Below, one piece after another: positions 22,970 to 35,370 of a stretch of 64,000 bases of DNA. The position numbers and the translations under genes were made by a program. Position 1 is the first letter of the stretch; every line of letters begins with the position of its first letter. This DNA is from Cotesia glomerata (lineage: Eukaryota > Arthropoda > Insecta > Hymenoptera > Braconidae): positions 3,596,001 through 3,660,000 of the forward strand of contig NC_058161.1 of the NCBI RefSeq assembly GCF_020080835.1. Direction: 5' to 3'. The notes under the pieces were generated by a model that saw nothing but the letters and a program-made list of their open reading frames with translations, did no database searches and was not told the origin of the DNA.

Positions 22970-23445
22970 TAATAAATTGAAGACTGGGCCCATAACCTGA
23001 ATTCTGATTAATTTAAAGACACAATAAATAACTAAATAACATTCATATAAATTTTGATACATAATTTTACTTCTCATTGATTTATTTAAATTTATTTACG
23101 TAAAAACTAATTGAAAAATAAAATAGAACTGAATTTTGCAAAAGTGATCAACACGAAGAGCTTTTGACATATTTTATATAAAATTCAAATTTAAAATCAA
23201 TTTTAAACAAATAATAATTAATAAATTGAAGACTGGGCCCATAACCTTAAGATGGTTTAATTTAAAGGCATAGTTAACAGCTAAATAATATTTATATAAA
23301 TTTTCATACCTAATTTTACTTCTCATTGATTTTTTCATTAATTTTTTTAACTATTTAAATTTATTTACGTAAAAAAATTAATTCATCTATTAATTTTTAT
23401 TGTAACTAAATTTATTCTATTTGATTGTCATTTGTTTAAAATAAA
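22970..23445 (-). pseudogene. Dispersed two-unit fragment of the secreted-peptide gene 5' region
   Basis: Two tandem ~240-bp units contain GAAGACTGGGCCCATAACC (near 22,980 and 23,230). That box lies just upstream of every peptide gene in the 44-59 kb cluster. The first unit runs into a relic of the coding start, read on the minus strand from 23,170 (ATGTCAAAAGC), that soon loses its frame. No cysteine exon is nearby. It is 21 kb from the cluster and on the other side of Netrin exon 1, so a partial unit was copied or left behind. Confidence 0.65.
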
Positions 23446-23869
23446 TTTTTTAATTCTATTGGTTATGTTTATATACTAGGCAGATTTCTTTACTTATGAG
23501 ACCTGCAATTTCTTCAACTGAAACTTTCAATGCTCATTACAAATTTTTTTTTTCATATAAATTATTATTCATTTTTGTAAGAAAGACACGGGAATGTTAT
23601 AATGATTGCACATTGAAAGTTACAATGAATATTAGCTAGAATAATTACATGGATAATAGGTACATGTCAATTCGATAGAATTGAGAATCTGTGCAAGTCA
23701 AAACAATACTCTAATTAAATTTCAAGTCTAGATCTAAAAATGCAATTCTGTAAAGCGCTCAGCGGAGCGGGCGAGTAAGCTAGTTATTTTTTATTTTGAA
23801 AACAATTTAAATTCTCCTGAAAATTTCTTTAATTTAATTAATTTTCATTATTTCCTCTATATTGCGTGC

Positions 23870-24060
23870 CTAAAGGTAAAAGAACATAACAATTTATGCG
23901 CCCTTTTACCTTTGCAAAGGTAAAAGGGCGCATATTTTTTTTTTATTGCCAATCGAGTAGTAGACACATTCTGCGCTTAAAATTGAAAAAAAAAAATTAC
24001 AAAGTTAAAAGGGTGTATGTCTTTGATTATACGCCCTTTTACTTTTGAAAATTTGAAATT
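23870..24060. repeat. Palindromes built on CGCCCTTTTACCTTT
   Basis: The self-complementary block GCGCCCTTTTACCTTTGC with its complement at 23,899-23,935 is followed by a looser pair around 24,005-24,045. The same motif recurs at 25,530-25,700. Likely ends of small inverted-repeat elements that flank the GC-rich hairpin block. Confidence 0.6.
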
Positions 24061-24189
24061 TTGGCTATCTAAAGATGAAAGGGTGTATAATTTTTTTTTC
24101 GGCCAGTTTACAAAAGAACATATTCGTAGTTTAAAAATGTGAAAAAAAAAACTTTCTGTGGTAGTAGCGGCGTAAAACCTCAACTATAC

Positions 24190-25345
24190 AACTTTTTAAA
24201 GTTAAATAAGAAAATATATCCAAAAAACTATATTTCTTATCTAGGGCAGAAAAATAAGAAATGTCTCAGATTACATGTAATTGTTGACCGAGGCGAAGCC
24301 GAGGTCGACAAACATGTGATATGAGACATTTCTTATTTCCTGCCCGTGGTGAATACTATTTTTCTCCCCGACGGAGGCGGAAAGCGGCATTTTCATTTAG
24401 TGCAGCGGGCAGAAAATTGACGCTTTCCAACCGGAGGGAGAAAAACTATTTTTTCATATAATCTGCATTGAAAATGCGAGTTTCAATGCCTGTTGAGCCA
24501 ACCGAAACTAGAAAATTTCAGACCAATGCGACTGTGCCGGGCAGGAATCAATCATTTCGTCCCGGCGGACAGAAAATGACGATTTTCTGCCCGCGAGATG
24601 AAGTTGCAGCTTTATTTTCAATCCTATCAATTGTTTGTTTATTTTATATCTTTATAATTATCATTCTAACCGTTAACTGTACTGACATATTATAATTCTG
24701 TTATTACTCATCAATAAGAATGACAAACGAACACTATTCAGTTTACGACTAATGTTTGATAAAAAAAAAACTATTCGTTTCTATTTTATTATATGTTTTA
24801 TAATAGAATGGTATTTTCGCTATTCGTCTGAAACTATTTAGTTCTGGTTGGCTCCAGACATTGAAACTAGCATTTTAATGCAACTTATATGAAAAATATA
24901 ATGTGTGACGCGGGATGAAACACGATTTCAGACCGAGTGATGCTAGCCTCGCTTCGCTCGGGCAGGCAACTTCACTCTGGTCTTAAATCGTTTTGTTTCA
25001 TCCCTAGTCACAAAATATACTATTTTGCTCGACGGGCAGAAAGCGTCAACTTTCGGCCCGCTACGCTAAACAAAGTTGCCCCTTTCTGCCTTCGTCGAGC
25101 AAAAAAATAGTATACACTCCACGGGAAGTAAATAAGAAAGCCTCAGATCACATGTTTGTCAACCTCGGCTTCACCTCGGCCGACAATTACATGTGATCTG
25201 AGACATTTCTTACTTTACTTTCCTAGATGTGTAATATACTATTTCTCCTCGACGGAGGCGGAAAGCGGCATTTTCGTTTAGCGCAGCGGGAGGAAAGTTG
25301 ACGCTTTCCGCTCGGAGGGAAGAAAAAAAATTTGTGCCGCTTGGG
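24190..25345. mobile_element. Cluster of GC-rich double-hairpin elements
   Basis: In otherwise AT-rich DNA, two hairpin modules recur. Module 1 has arms CTCAGATCACATGT and a GC core CCGAGGCGAAGCCGAGG. Module 2 has arms around CCGACGGAGGCGGAAAGCG and ATAGTATA ends. Related copies are at 35,065-35,370 and 45,238-45,458. Short open frames through this block are incidental. No protein is encoded. Confidence 0.7.
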
Positions 25346-25529
25346 TATATTCAATAGGGCGATTAAAGCAGGAAATTTCAAAATACTTAATTTTTACGTA
25401 ATTTGTTTTTGATTGATTTATTTTCTATTTTTTTATATCTTCACTTTGTATATGAGGCTGTTATTTGAGTATAACTTGTCTTGTGAAACTATTATTGACC
25501 ATTTGGTATACAAAATACAATTTTTTTTA

Positions 25530-25730
25530 TACGCCCTTTTACCTTTAAGTAGTACTTTTCTTAAAGGCGAAAGGGCGTATGTCTTGAGATGCGCCCTTTC
25601 AGTTTTAGGATACCAACTTTTTTTTCACAGATTTTTACATTTCAGACAATTTCAAACCGAATGGCAAAAAAAAAAATTTTTTATGCGCCCTTTCAGCACA
25701 AATCCCTATTAACCCTTAGCTATAGGTCCT
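25530..25730. repeat. Inverted repeat of CGCCCTTT motifs
   Basis: ACGCCCTTTTACCTTTAAG and its near complement CTTAAAGGCGAAAGGGCGTA form a hairpin. A third copy (GCGCCCTTTCAG) is at 25,683. Related to 23,870-24,060, suggesting the GC-rich cluster is bracketed by one element family. Confidence 0.55.
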
Positions 25731-25744
25731 TTTACCTTTAAGCA

Positions 25745-27075
25745 CGCGAAATATCTCTATACTAAATAGTTCAATTCCTAAATAACACTATTTCTAAATA
25801 TCTTTATTCTTAAATATCTCTATTCCTAAATAATAACTATTCCTAAATAACTCTTTCCGTAAAAATCTCTATTCTTAAATAACTCTATTCGTAAATTAAC
25901 TTTTATTCTAAATTTGTCTATTCTCAATTGTCTTTATTTCTAAATAATTCTATTTGTAAATATCTCTATTCTTAAATAACTCTATTCGTAAATATCTCTA
26001 TTCCTGAATGATTTAATTATAGAACACTTTTGAAACTGAATTTAAAAAAAAACGGGTGAATTAATTATAATTAATCAATTAGGGAGCTTTGAAAAACTTA
26101 CTTTTCATTGTCAGCGAAAATCAAAATTGTTATTAACTTAGCAAAGCGCGATACTTTACTAGGTATATGTAGAATGATTAATTCGTACGGCATATTGAAA
26201 ATGTATACTAATTCTAAGCTTAATTAAAAGAAATTCATAAGCATACACTGATAAAAAAATTGACTTGACTCAAGAGCCAAACTCTTGAACCATGAATTCC
26301 ATTTTGAAGAAAATGATTTTCTTTAGTCAAGAGAATAAATTTTTGACTCAAGAAAATTTTCTTAGATCAAGAATAATTTCTTAGCTCAAGAATTTATTCA
26401 GCATCATGACAATAAAAATTAAGTTTTTCAAAACTCCCTAATTGATTAATTATAATTAATTCACTCGTTTTTTTTAAATGTAGATTCAAAAATATTCTAC
26501 ACTGATAGAAGGATTTCTTAGTATTTAAAAAGATTTCTTTGTATTTAAGAAATCATTTCTTAAACATCATTTCTTAATATTTAAAAAATATTTCTTAAAT
26601 ACAAAGAAATATTTCTTAAATACTAAGAAATATTTCTTAAATACTAAGAAATATTTCTTAAATACTAAGAAATATTTCTTAAATACTAAGAAATATTTCT
26701 TAAATACTAAGAAATATTTTTTAAATGCTAAGAAATGATGTTTAAGAAATGATTTCTTAAATACAAAGAAATATTCTTAAATGCTAAGAAATCCTTCTAT
26801 CAGTGTATAATTGAGTCATTCAGAAATAGAGTTATTCAAGAATAGAGATATTTACGAATAGAGTTATTTAAGAATAGAGATATTTACAAATAGAGTTATT
26901 TAGAAATAAAGACAATTGAGAATAGACAAATTTAGAATAAAACTTAATTTACGAATGGAGTTATTTAAGAATAGAGATTTTTACGAAAATAGTTATTTAG
27001 GAATAGAGATATTTAAGAATAGAGATATTTAGGAATTGAGCTATTTAGTATAGAGATATTTATGAATAGAGAAGT
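25745..27075. mobile_element. Large inverted repeat with ~15-bp minisatellite arms
   Basis: The left arm (25,745-26,020) is a run of CTATTCCTAAATAACT-like units. The right arm (26,820-27,070) is the reverse complement. A second inner pair (AGGGAGCTTTGAAAAACTTA and its complement near 26,420) brackets an element starting CACTGATAAAAAAATTGA. The MITE at 26,500-26,805 is nested in it. A matryoshka of palindromes, non-coding. Confidence 0.65.
26500..26805. mobile_element. MITE CACTGATAGAAGGATTT, second copy
   Basis: Same TIR as at 1,788, flanked by TA on both sides. The centre is an array of AAATACTAAGAAATATTTCTT units, longer than in sister copies. Confidence 0.85.
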
Positions 27076-27079
27076 AAAG

Positions 27080-29576
27080 AGTAGAGTTATAATCTTGCCA
27101 TTATGATTTTATGCAGATATGACCATCAATTTATTGTGAATTCATGTTAGTATCATAATGATTTCATAATCAAATTACTAGAATTTTTCTTTCTCCGACA
27201 GAAAAAATAAAAATTTTATAATCTAGTTAAAAAAAAAAAATTTGTTCCCATAAATATTTTACTTATTACGGGTATCTAATGTATATTAATATGGCTTTTA
27301 TATGAATCTTTTTCTTTTTTTTTTTTTATAAAATTTCTGTTATTTTTTCTATTAATTACACAATTTTAATTAATAAAAATTTTCTAACCAATTATTTAAT
27401 ACTCTCGTTAAGGTTGAAGATACATATCTTTTTTTAAAAAAAACTTTCTCTGTCTCTTAACCTCTAATCTTCAAAAAAAGGGCATTGTTAGACTTATTTT
27501 ATTTTTTTACATCAAAAATTGCACATTATAATTAAATTTCATTGAAAATTCCTCTAAAAAAACTCAAAAATTAATTTTTACATCTACTTTATTAATAAAA
27601 GTTACTTAAAATCGTTTCAAAATTTTTTAAAAGCGCCATTTTGAATCATAGATTCCACTTCAAGAATTAAACATTTAATTAAATTAAATTAAAACAAAAT
27701 AAAGTTGTCAAAATTTGGATTTTAAATTACCAGACCTGCAAAATTATAAAAATAATTTTTCTTTTATAATTAATGCAATATTTTTTTTGTTTGACAGCCA
27801 ATAAATAATTACAATTGTCATAACAAGAGCGGCCATTAAATGTAACTAAAAAATGGCGCGTCTGAGAATGCCCTTAAGATTAATTTAAATAAAAAAATCT
27901 AATGAGTAAAAAAATGGTGTTCGGCAGCATTAACGCCAATCAAAAAGTCGTTCTAAAGTATAGAATTTAATGATTTAAAAGAATTAAAATAAACCATTCA
28001 AATAATAATTTATAACTGGAAAATAATAGCGAGTCATAACCGCGTGCCAAAGTGGACATGATTAATGATCTAATAAAAATAATAATAACGATCCACTAAA
28101 AAAATTTTCGAAATTTAATCCACCGAATAATGAATGGTTTAATTTAAATTTAAACGGATAAATAAAATATAATAATAAATAAAATAAAATAAAATAAAAA
28201 GAGAAGAATTATTTCTACACGAAATCTATGAAGGTATATAATATATAAATATAAATGGATATATATATAAATATATTTAGATAATTAGAAATAAAATTGC
28301 GTAAGCATGTGCAGGCATTACATGTATGATCATGAATTTATTATTCTTTTTTTTTTTATTGTTGTAATAATTTTTTTTCTGGATTTTTAGTAATTTTTTT
28401 TTATAATTAAAATGTAAGCGTATTTTTATTAATTATTATTTAAAAAATACTCTAATTTAAATGAATTTTTTTAATTAAAATTCATGTGCAGAGACGAAAT
28501 AAAAATCAACACAAATTATTATTAAAGATTTTTTATATTTATTTCAGTGTCACGCATTAATGTGCGGTATTTGGTACAAAATATGTACGTGTACATCAAT
28601 AGTGATTACTGATTACTATTACTGATTAAAAATAAGCTTTGTAGGGGACACAAATATAAATAATTATAAATGGAAATTGCGAGCGCTGGTTGTCAATTTT
28701 TTTATTAACTTTGTTTTGTTCGAAATTAGAAATTAAAGAAAAAAAAATTAATATGATGATAATGAAATTAACAAATATTTAATCATTTTTATTTTATTTT
28801 ATTTAAGAAATTTTTTTTTTTTAAATAATTAAACTTATAAAAATTTTTAGAATTTTTATGATTAATTTATTAATTAATAATTATAAAAAAAATTTTTTTC
28901 TTTTAAAATTTCTACTATTAACTTTTTTTTTTTTTAATTTCTACATAGAGACTTTTTTTCTAAATTTAATTGTGATAACAATTAAAATTTTTAAATGTCT
29001 GTTAAATTCAGTATCATTAATAATAAAATTATTAGTAATTGTAATTAGTTATTTAAAGTAGAATTAGTGATTAGAAATAATTTATTATTAATTGTTTGAC
29101 TGATTAAAAGAAAAATTTAGAGGTTTAATAATTTAATTATAATAATAAAAAAAAGTTTAGAGGTTTAATTTAAATAATTAAATAAAAATTGTTGGTTTTG
29201 TTGATTAATATGATATAATAGTGTATGTTAATAGCAAAATTGACGGGCCGCGTTCGCAGATACAGATCCACTAGTACCGCGATGTGTTTTTTCACATTAA
29301 TTAAAGTAAAATATAAATATACCGATGTGTACTTTTCAGATGAATAACTAACACAGAGAAGATATGTTATGATTTAGAATGTAATTGACATTCGTTATCT
29401 TGTAATATTGTAATATAAACGTAAGGAGCAACAAAAAGTTTAATAAATTATTTGATCAAAATTTTTATCGTCTTTTATTGATATTTACTTAGTTACATAT
29501 TAAGTTATAAATATTTACATATAAACAAATAATTTGAAAAAATATTAATTACATAATTGAAAATTTTATTTAATAT
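27080..29576. other. AT-rich intergenic DNA
   Basis: No gene seen. A loose inverted pair (AGGGCATTGTTAGAC at 27,478; GTCTGAGAATGCCCTT at 27,859) may mark an old MITE. A balanced patch at 29,240-29,440 ends in TTTAATAAATT and could be a poly(A) end of an unrecognised transcript, but there is no reading frame to support it. Confidence 0.4.
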
Positions 29577-29818
29577 TGAGTTGCACTGTACTTTCTTAAC
29601 TATTGATGTTTTTAAAGATATAAGCTCGTCCTAATGTTACACTCATCAAGGGGTTTCATTTGAGTACCCACATGCATTTTTGATATATTTTTCATATATA
29701 CATATATATAATATATAAGAATATATGAAATATATGAAAAAATTGATGTGGGTACTTAAATGAAAGGTCTTGATGAGTGTAACATCGGGATGAGCTTATA
29801 TTTCAAAAAATGTCAATA

Positions 29819-29973
29819 CACTGTAAAAAATCCGGAGTGAATCGGGAGTTTTTATTTGCGGAGTGATTTCAGAGTGATTTCAAATATCACTCCGAAAAAC
29901 ATCCGCGTTCGGAGTTTTTAAAATAACTAAAATAAGGATGGATTTTCGTTCTACAAAAAATCTCAAAATTAAT

Positions 29974-30061
<88 letters not shown>

Positions 30062-30730
30062 CTTCTATGCGTGTGTTTGTCACTGAACTCCTCCTAAACG
30101 GCTGGACCGATTTTAATGAAATTTTTGTGTGTCTTCCGGTGGATTCCAGAATGGTTTAGATTCACAATTCAGTCCACGATAAAATATTTATTCAATAGAT
30201 TTTTATTTATAAATTGTTGTTGACCTTGACTGCCCACATGCACTTTTCATATATTTTATAAATATCATATATATAAGATGTATGAAAAAATTCATGTGAG
30301 CACTCACATGAAAAGTCTCGATGAGTATAAAATCATAATGGACTTATATTTATGACAATGTTAATAATTAACGAATGATAATGTATTTTGTTAACTAATG
30401 ATGTTTTTAACGATATAAGCTCATTCCGATGTTACACTCATTAAGAGCTTTCATTTGAGTACCCACGTGCATTTTGATATATTTTTCATTTATACATATA
30501 TATAATATATATATAAATATATAAAATATATGAAAAATTGATGTGGGTACTCAAATGGAAGGTCTTGATGAGTATAAAATCAGAATGGGCTTACATTTAC
30601 GAAAATGTTAATTATTGAAGAATGCCCATTGCATATTGTTAACTAATGATGTTTTTAACTATACAAGCTCATTCCTAAAATTTCTAAATTTAAGACGTGT
30701 GTACATGATAACGTCTGTCCGGTCCGCTAA

Positions 30731-30761
<31 letters not shown>

Positions 30762-31075
30762 TGACAATTTTTAATTATGATTAATTTATAAAAAATAAAT
30801 AAAACATTATAATAATAATTAAAATGAAATGTTATTAAAAATATTAACTTAAAGTTTTAATAATTAAATATAAAAAGGGCTTATAAAAATATTTTCTCTA
30901 CAAAAATTTATTTATTTCTGAATTCATTTATTTTGGGAGTGAATGCGGAGTGAATTTTATTATTAATAAAATTAACTCCTTCTCGGAGTAAATATCACTC
31001 CCGCTGGGAGTGAATCAATTAAAAATCATTCACTCTTCATTCACTCCGCGTTCACTCTGCAAATTTTTTACAGTG
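29819..31075. mobile_element. TIR element CACTGTAAAAAATCCGGAGTG inserted in Helitron copy
   Basis: The ends CACTGTAAAAAATCCGGAGT and the complement ending TTTTTTACAGTG are flanked by TA duplications (29,817-29,818 and 31,076-31,077). Several GGAGTGAA/TTCACTCC repeats lie in both arms. The interior holds a (TA)n tract, a segment with CGGCTGGACCGATTTTAATG, and degenerate satellite units (30,230-30,680). Non-coding. Confidence 0.8.
29977..30059. repeat. (TA)n microsatellite
   Basis: Alternating TA of about 80 bp inside the nested element. Confidence 0.95.
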
Positions 31076-31984
31076 TAGTTCACAAGATACAAGGTAATTT
31101 CTTAATTAAGTTAAATTACACTGTACTTTCTTAAATATTGACATTTTTAAAGATATAAGCCCATCCCGATATAACAGTCGTCAAGAGCTTTCATTTGAGT
31201 ACCCACATGTTTTTTTGATATATTTTTCATATATACATATATATAATATAATATATATAAATATATGAAAAATTGATGTGGGTACTCAAATGAAAGGTCT
31301 TGATGAGTGTAACATCGAGATGAGCTTATATCTTTAAAAATGTCAATAGTTCACGAGATCCAAGGTCATTTCTTAATTACGTTAAATTGCACTGTACTTT
31401 CTTAACAATTGACGTTTTTAAAGCTCATCCCGATGTTACACTCGTCAAAAGCTTTCATTCGAGTACCACATGCATTTTGACATATTTTTCATTCATTTAT
31501 ATATATAATATATACTAATACATAAAATATATAAAGAATTGATGTGGGTACTCAAATGAAAGGTCTCGATCAATGTAATATCAGGGTGAGCTTATATTGT
31601 TAAAAATGTCAATAGTTCTCAAGTTACAAGGTCATTTCTTAATCATGTATCTAAAGATAGAGCATGTTCGAATGGAGCCTTATCATAATAAATTGACTAT
31701 CGGTGAGAATCATATGAAACCTTGAAAAGGCACAAATTCAAGTCAAGACCTTTGCAATAACACTAAATTTCACTAAAAAAACCGATTTTATCATGTGACT
31801 ATCGTGGAGACAAAATTTTCCTTATTTTCTTAATAATATAGATTCTAGATATTTAGATATATTTTTCAATTATTAACAATTGAATTTTCACAATATTCCT
31901 ATAAAATCCTGATTAAAAAATTGAATACATTTTTTTATTTATAAAATTTTTTTCTAATAAATTTATTCAAAAATTACCTATATT

Positions 31985-32560
31985 ATTTTATTTATTATTT
32001 AATTTCAATGCCAAGGCAGTAATAGCCAGATGGCAAAAGTATACAAAAAGATTTACAATAAAAGTACACGTATGACTAATGAAAATATAAAATTTCAAAA
32101 ATATTAGATATTAACTTAAGAATTGATCGTTTTTATTTACTTTACTTTACTTTGGAATACAATTATGACAAATACAAGAAAAAAAATAAATTTGAGTATA
32201 AAAATTGAGCATTAAAAATTTAAGAGTTAAACTCAGTGGTACAAATTATACAAATTATAGAAGATGATAATCTGAGATGATCTAGAACGATAAACTCATG
32301 TAACAGAAATGTGTAAATGAATATCAAAGGTTTGAAAATTAGGATTCATTGTCTTCTTTAAAAGTTTGAAATTAAGATTCATTATCTCGTTGACGTTTCA
32401 TGAAGAATTCAAAAGTACTAGTTTTAAAAGAATTTAAGCTAAGTGAATTTGTGACTTCAAATGGTAATTCCCTCCAAATTCGGATATTATATAAATTTTT
32501 ATTAAAATAAATTTTTTTTTTTCAATTATAATTTATACAAGTTGCAAGTTCAGATTTATT
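31985..32560 (-). mobile_element. 5'-truncated LINE, 3' end with reverse-transcriptase tail
   Basis: Read on the minus strand from about 32,490, a frame gives RIWRELPFEVTNSLSLNSFK and ends with a stop near 32,360. This WxxLPxxV...SLNSFK pattern is the usual C-terminus of CR1/jockey-type LINE reverse transcriptases. The 3' UTR includes GCCATCTGGCTATTACTGCC, related to the LINE at 36,841. Only the tail survives. Confidence 0.65.
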
Positions 32561-32714
32561 TAAAAAAAATTCTTGTTTTTTAGTAGATTTTATAAAAATC
32601 TAACTATTGCAGCCGTCCTCATGGCGCAACTTTGAAAAAATTTAGTTGTTTTCTGACTCAGTTTGTCAAGCTGAGTCAGAAAATGTATATAGTTCAAAAG
32701 TTTATATATTTATG

Positions 32715-32718
<4 letters not shown>

Positions 32719-32782
<64 letters not shown>
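32719..32782. repeat. (TA)n microsatellite
   Basis: About 64 bp of alternating TA. The open frame across it is Tyr-Ile repeat and not a gene. Confidence 0.95.
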
Positions 32783-32788
<6 letters not shown>

Positions 32789-33100
32789 CGATATAACGCA
32801 GCTTGTCAGCACGATAGCGTTTTCAATTTATAACTGATTCTTCTCAAATTCACCATGCTTTATCTATCGATCAAGACCAAGGTTAAGTTCGAAGATGAGC
32901 TTAATCGGGCGAGTAATTTGGAAATAACAGGATTTTGAAATTTTGAAAATCGTAAAAATTGATGTTTTTACTACTTCAACTTGATATAATTATTGATCGA
33001 GACAAGATATAAAAATTCGGTAAAATACAACGTAAAGCTCTTTTAATAAGCTTCAATTTCCACTACTCAGAAGTGGTAATAGCCTCAATATTACTCCTTT

Positions 33101-35070
33101 TACTGTTGCAGCCGTTTTAAAATTATTGTCTGCATCATAGCTTAATCATAATGTAAATTCAATAATTACGATAATGAATAGTCTTTCGTGTAATGTTTTC
33201 AGGTAATTCGTCAGTAAATATGTCACAAATTAAAATTTTATCCGGTTTCAAACATCTGATTGATTTGCAAATTGTTGTTCCTAAGCAGTTATTTAAAATT
33301 TAATCATTTATAATTCAAATTTTATAATCTTTGCAATTCTTTGAGAAACTTTTTCTTCAAAAGTTAATTTTTTTTTCCAAAATTTGTTCTAAATAGTTTT
33401 AAATTTATTATTGAATTTTGTTTTTAATTCATAAATAAGTTATACATTATTAGTGTTATTATATTATTTTATTAAAAATCAATTATCTTTATTTGAAAAA
33501 TCTACTTCCATTTCGGCTGCCGAATGGCCTTTTATTTAAACTATTATTGAATAAAAAATAATAAATCAGATATTTACAAAGAAAATATTGGAAAGAATTC
33601 TTATAGAAAAACATTAAATATTATTATATTATATTAAAACTTAACAACAAGAGTTATTCTAGCCCAACACGCAATTGTGGGCTTGAAAACCGCAGGTAGA
33701 AGCTGTCTTCAATCTAGAGCCCGTTTACGACTTATAATATAAACCTGCTGGCATTTAAACCTTCCATTGATATGAATATGAATATAAATATGAATAATAA
33801 AATTTCTTGAGCTGTGAACAGCCCTCGAGTTAAAAAAATATCCCGAGAAAGGAAAACACGAAAAAAGCACGAACCACGGAAAAATTCAACTCAAGATATG
33901 TATATAATATATAAAGTGTTACATCAAGTGCAAGTCTGGAGTTACCGGATGAATCAAAAGGGTCAGTAACCTTTACTTCGGCAGTGCCCCAGGACCACAA
34001 TACAGTTCCCTTGGCTTCCGTTCTACGAAAATAGTGTTAAAAAAAATAAAAAATATCATAAGAGGGAAGAGGGAGCAAAGGTGTTGATGAAGGAGACGTT
34101 TGAAGTGGTGATTTAAGACATCACATAAACTTATCGGCGCTCTCGCGACTCAACTTGTAGCATCCATTTATCGAATTAATGTAATCTGAGTAAATTCGCC
34201 TCGGGCACGGTCCAGGAGCGTGATAGCGTTTCCAACTTCAGGATTAACTGGTTACGGGTATTATAAACTTTTCAACTCCAATCAAAGCGCCCAGTGACCG
34301 CTCTAACAGTTTAATATTCACGATGCCTTTTTAGCCTTTACTTATTGCCTCCCTGTCTTCCTTTATTCCTTCATTCTTTCATTCTTTATTCTTACCTTTA
34401 GTCTCTTGTTACACATACCTCTTCCTCTTTCATTTACCAACGAATAATTATTTTATTCATTTATTATCATTGTTGGTTTTAGTTTATTCTATTCATTTTT
34501 AGATTCATTTCCGGTTTTAATATTTTTTTTTAATTTAAGACAAAACATTATTATTACTATTATTATTGTTATTGTTATTATTATTATTATTATTAATTAT
34601 ATGAAATAAAAAAAGGCCATTCGGCAGCCGAAATGGAAGTAGATTTTTCAAATAAAGAAAATTGATTTTTAATAAAATAATATAATAACACTAATAATGT
34701 ATAACTTATTTATGAATTGAAAACAAAATTCAATAATAAATTTAAAACTATTTAGAATAAATTTTGGAAAAAAAATTAACTTTTGAAGAAAAAGTTTCTC
34801 AAAGAATTGCAAAGATTATAAAATTTGAATTATAAATGACTAAATTTTAAATAACTGCTTAGGAACAACAATTTGCAAATCAATCAGATGTTTGAAACCG
34901 GATAAAATTTTAATTGAAGAAAACAATATATAGAACTAATTTGTGACATATTTACTGACGAATTACCTGAAAACATTACACGAAAGACTAATCATTATCG
35001 TAATTATTGAATTTACATCATGATTAAGCTATGATGCAGACAATAATTTTAAAACGGCTGCAACAGTTAC
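33101..35070. mobile_element. ~430-bp inverted repeats flanking ~1.07 kb of unique DNA
   Basis: The left arm (33,101-33,537) begins ACTGTTGCAGCCGTTTTAAA and ends CGGCTGCCGAATGGCC. The right arm (34,612-35,070) is the near-identical reverse complement. Between them, 33,540-34,611 is not repetitive and includes GC-richer blocks (33,930-34,020 and 34,100-34,260). It may be a foldback-type element that captured host DNA, or two solo arms. No gene found inside. Confidence 0.7.
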
Positions 35071-35370
35071 ATCGGCTTCGCCTCGGCCAACAATTACATG
35101 TGATCTGAGGCTTTTCTTATTTTCCTTCCCAAGGGGTGTAATATACTATTTTGCCCTCCGGGCGGAAAGTGACAACTTTCGTCCCGCTGCGCTAAACTAA
35201 GTTGCCGCTTTCCGCCTTCGTCGGACAAAAAAATAGTATACACTCCTCGGGAAGTAAATAAGAAAGCCTCAGATCACATGTTTGTTGACCTCGGCTTCGC
35301 CTCGGCCAACAATTACATGTGATCTGAGGCTTTTCTTATTTTCCTTCCCAAGGGGTGTAATATACTATAA
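35065..35370. mobile_element. GC-rich double-hairpin element with tandem module
   Basis: The module CGGCTTCGCCTCGGCCAACA through GGGGTGTAATATACTAT appears twice (about 35,071-35,147 and 35,290-35,369). A CCGGGCGGAAAGTGACAACT/CGCTTTCCGCCTTCGTCGG hairpin lies between them. It abuts the right arm of the preceding inverted repeat. Confidence 0.7.

Larger units (their letters stand above)
29577..31798 (-). mobile_element. Helitron-like element (copy E), split by a nested MITE
   Basis: The palindromic satellite units and the 5' terminus (TCACATGATAAAATCGG on the minus strand, ending at 31,798) match copies A and B. The hairpin/CTAG end is missing at about 29,577. It is interrupted at AATGTCAATA|GTTCACAAGAT by the element at 29,819-31,075; the same site is uninterrupted in copy B near 8,860. 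Confidence 0.7.

Noticed and set aside
24468..24695. 75-codon frame within the GC-rich hairpin cluster
   Set aside because: It is explained by hairpin repeats followed by a hydrophobic A/T-rich run; nothing protein-like is conserved between element copies.
24190..25345. GC-rich hairpins considered as structured RNAs or tRNA-like genes
   Set aside because: No tRNA boxes or conserved RNA secondary structure signature. They occur as inserted repeats with an empty site.
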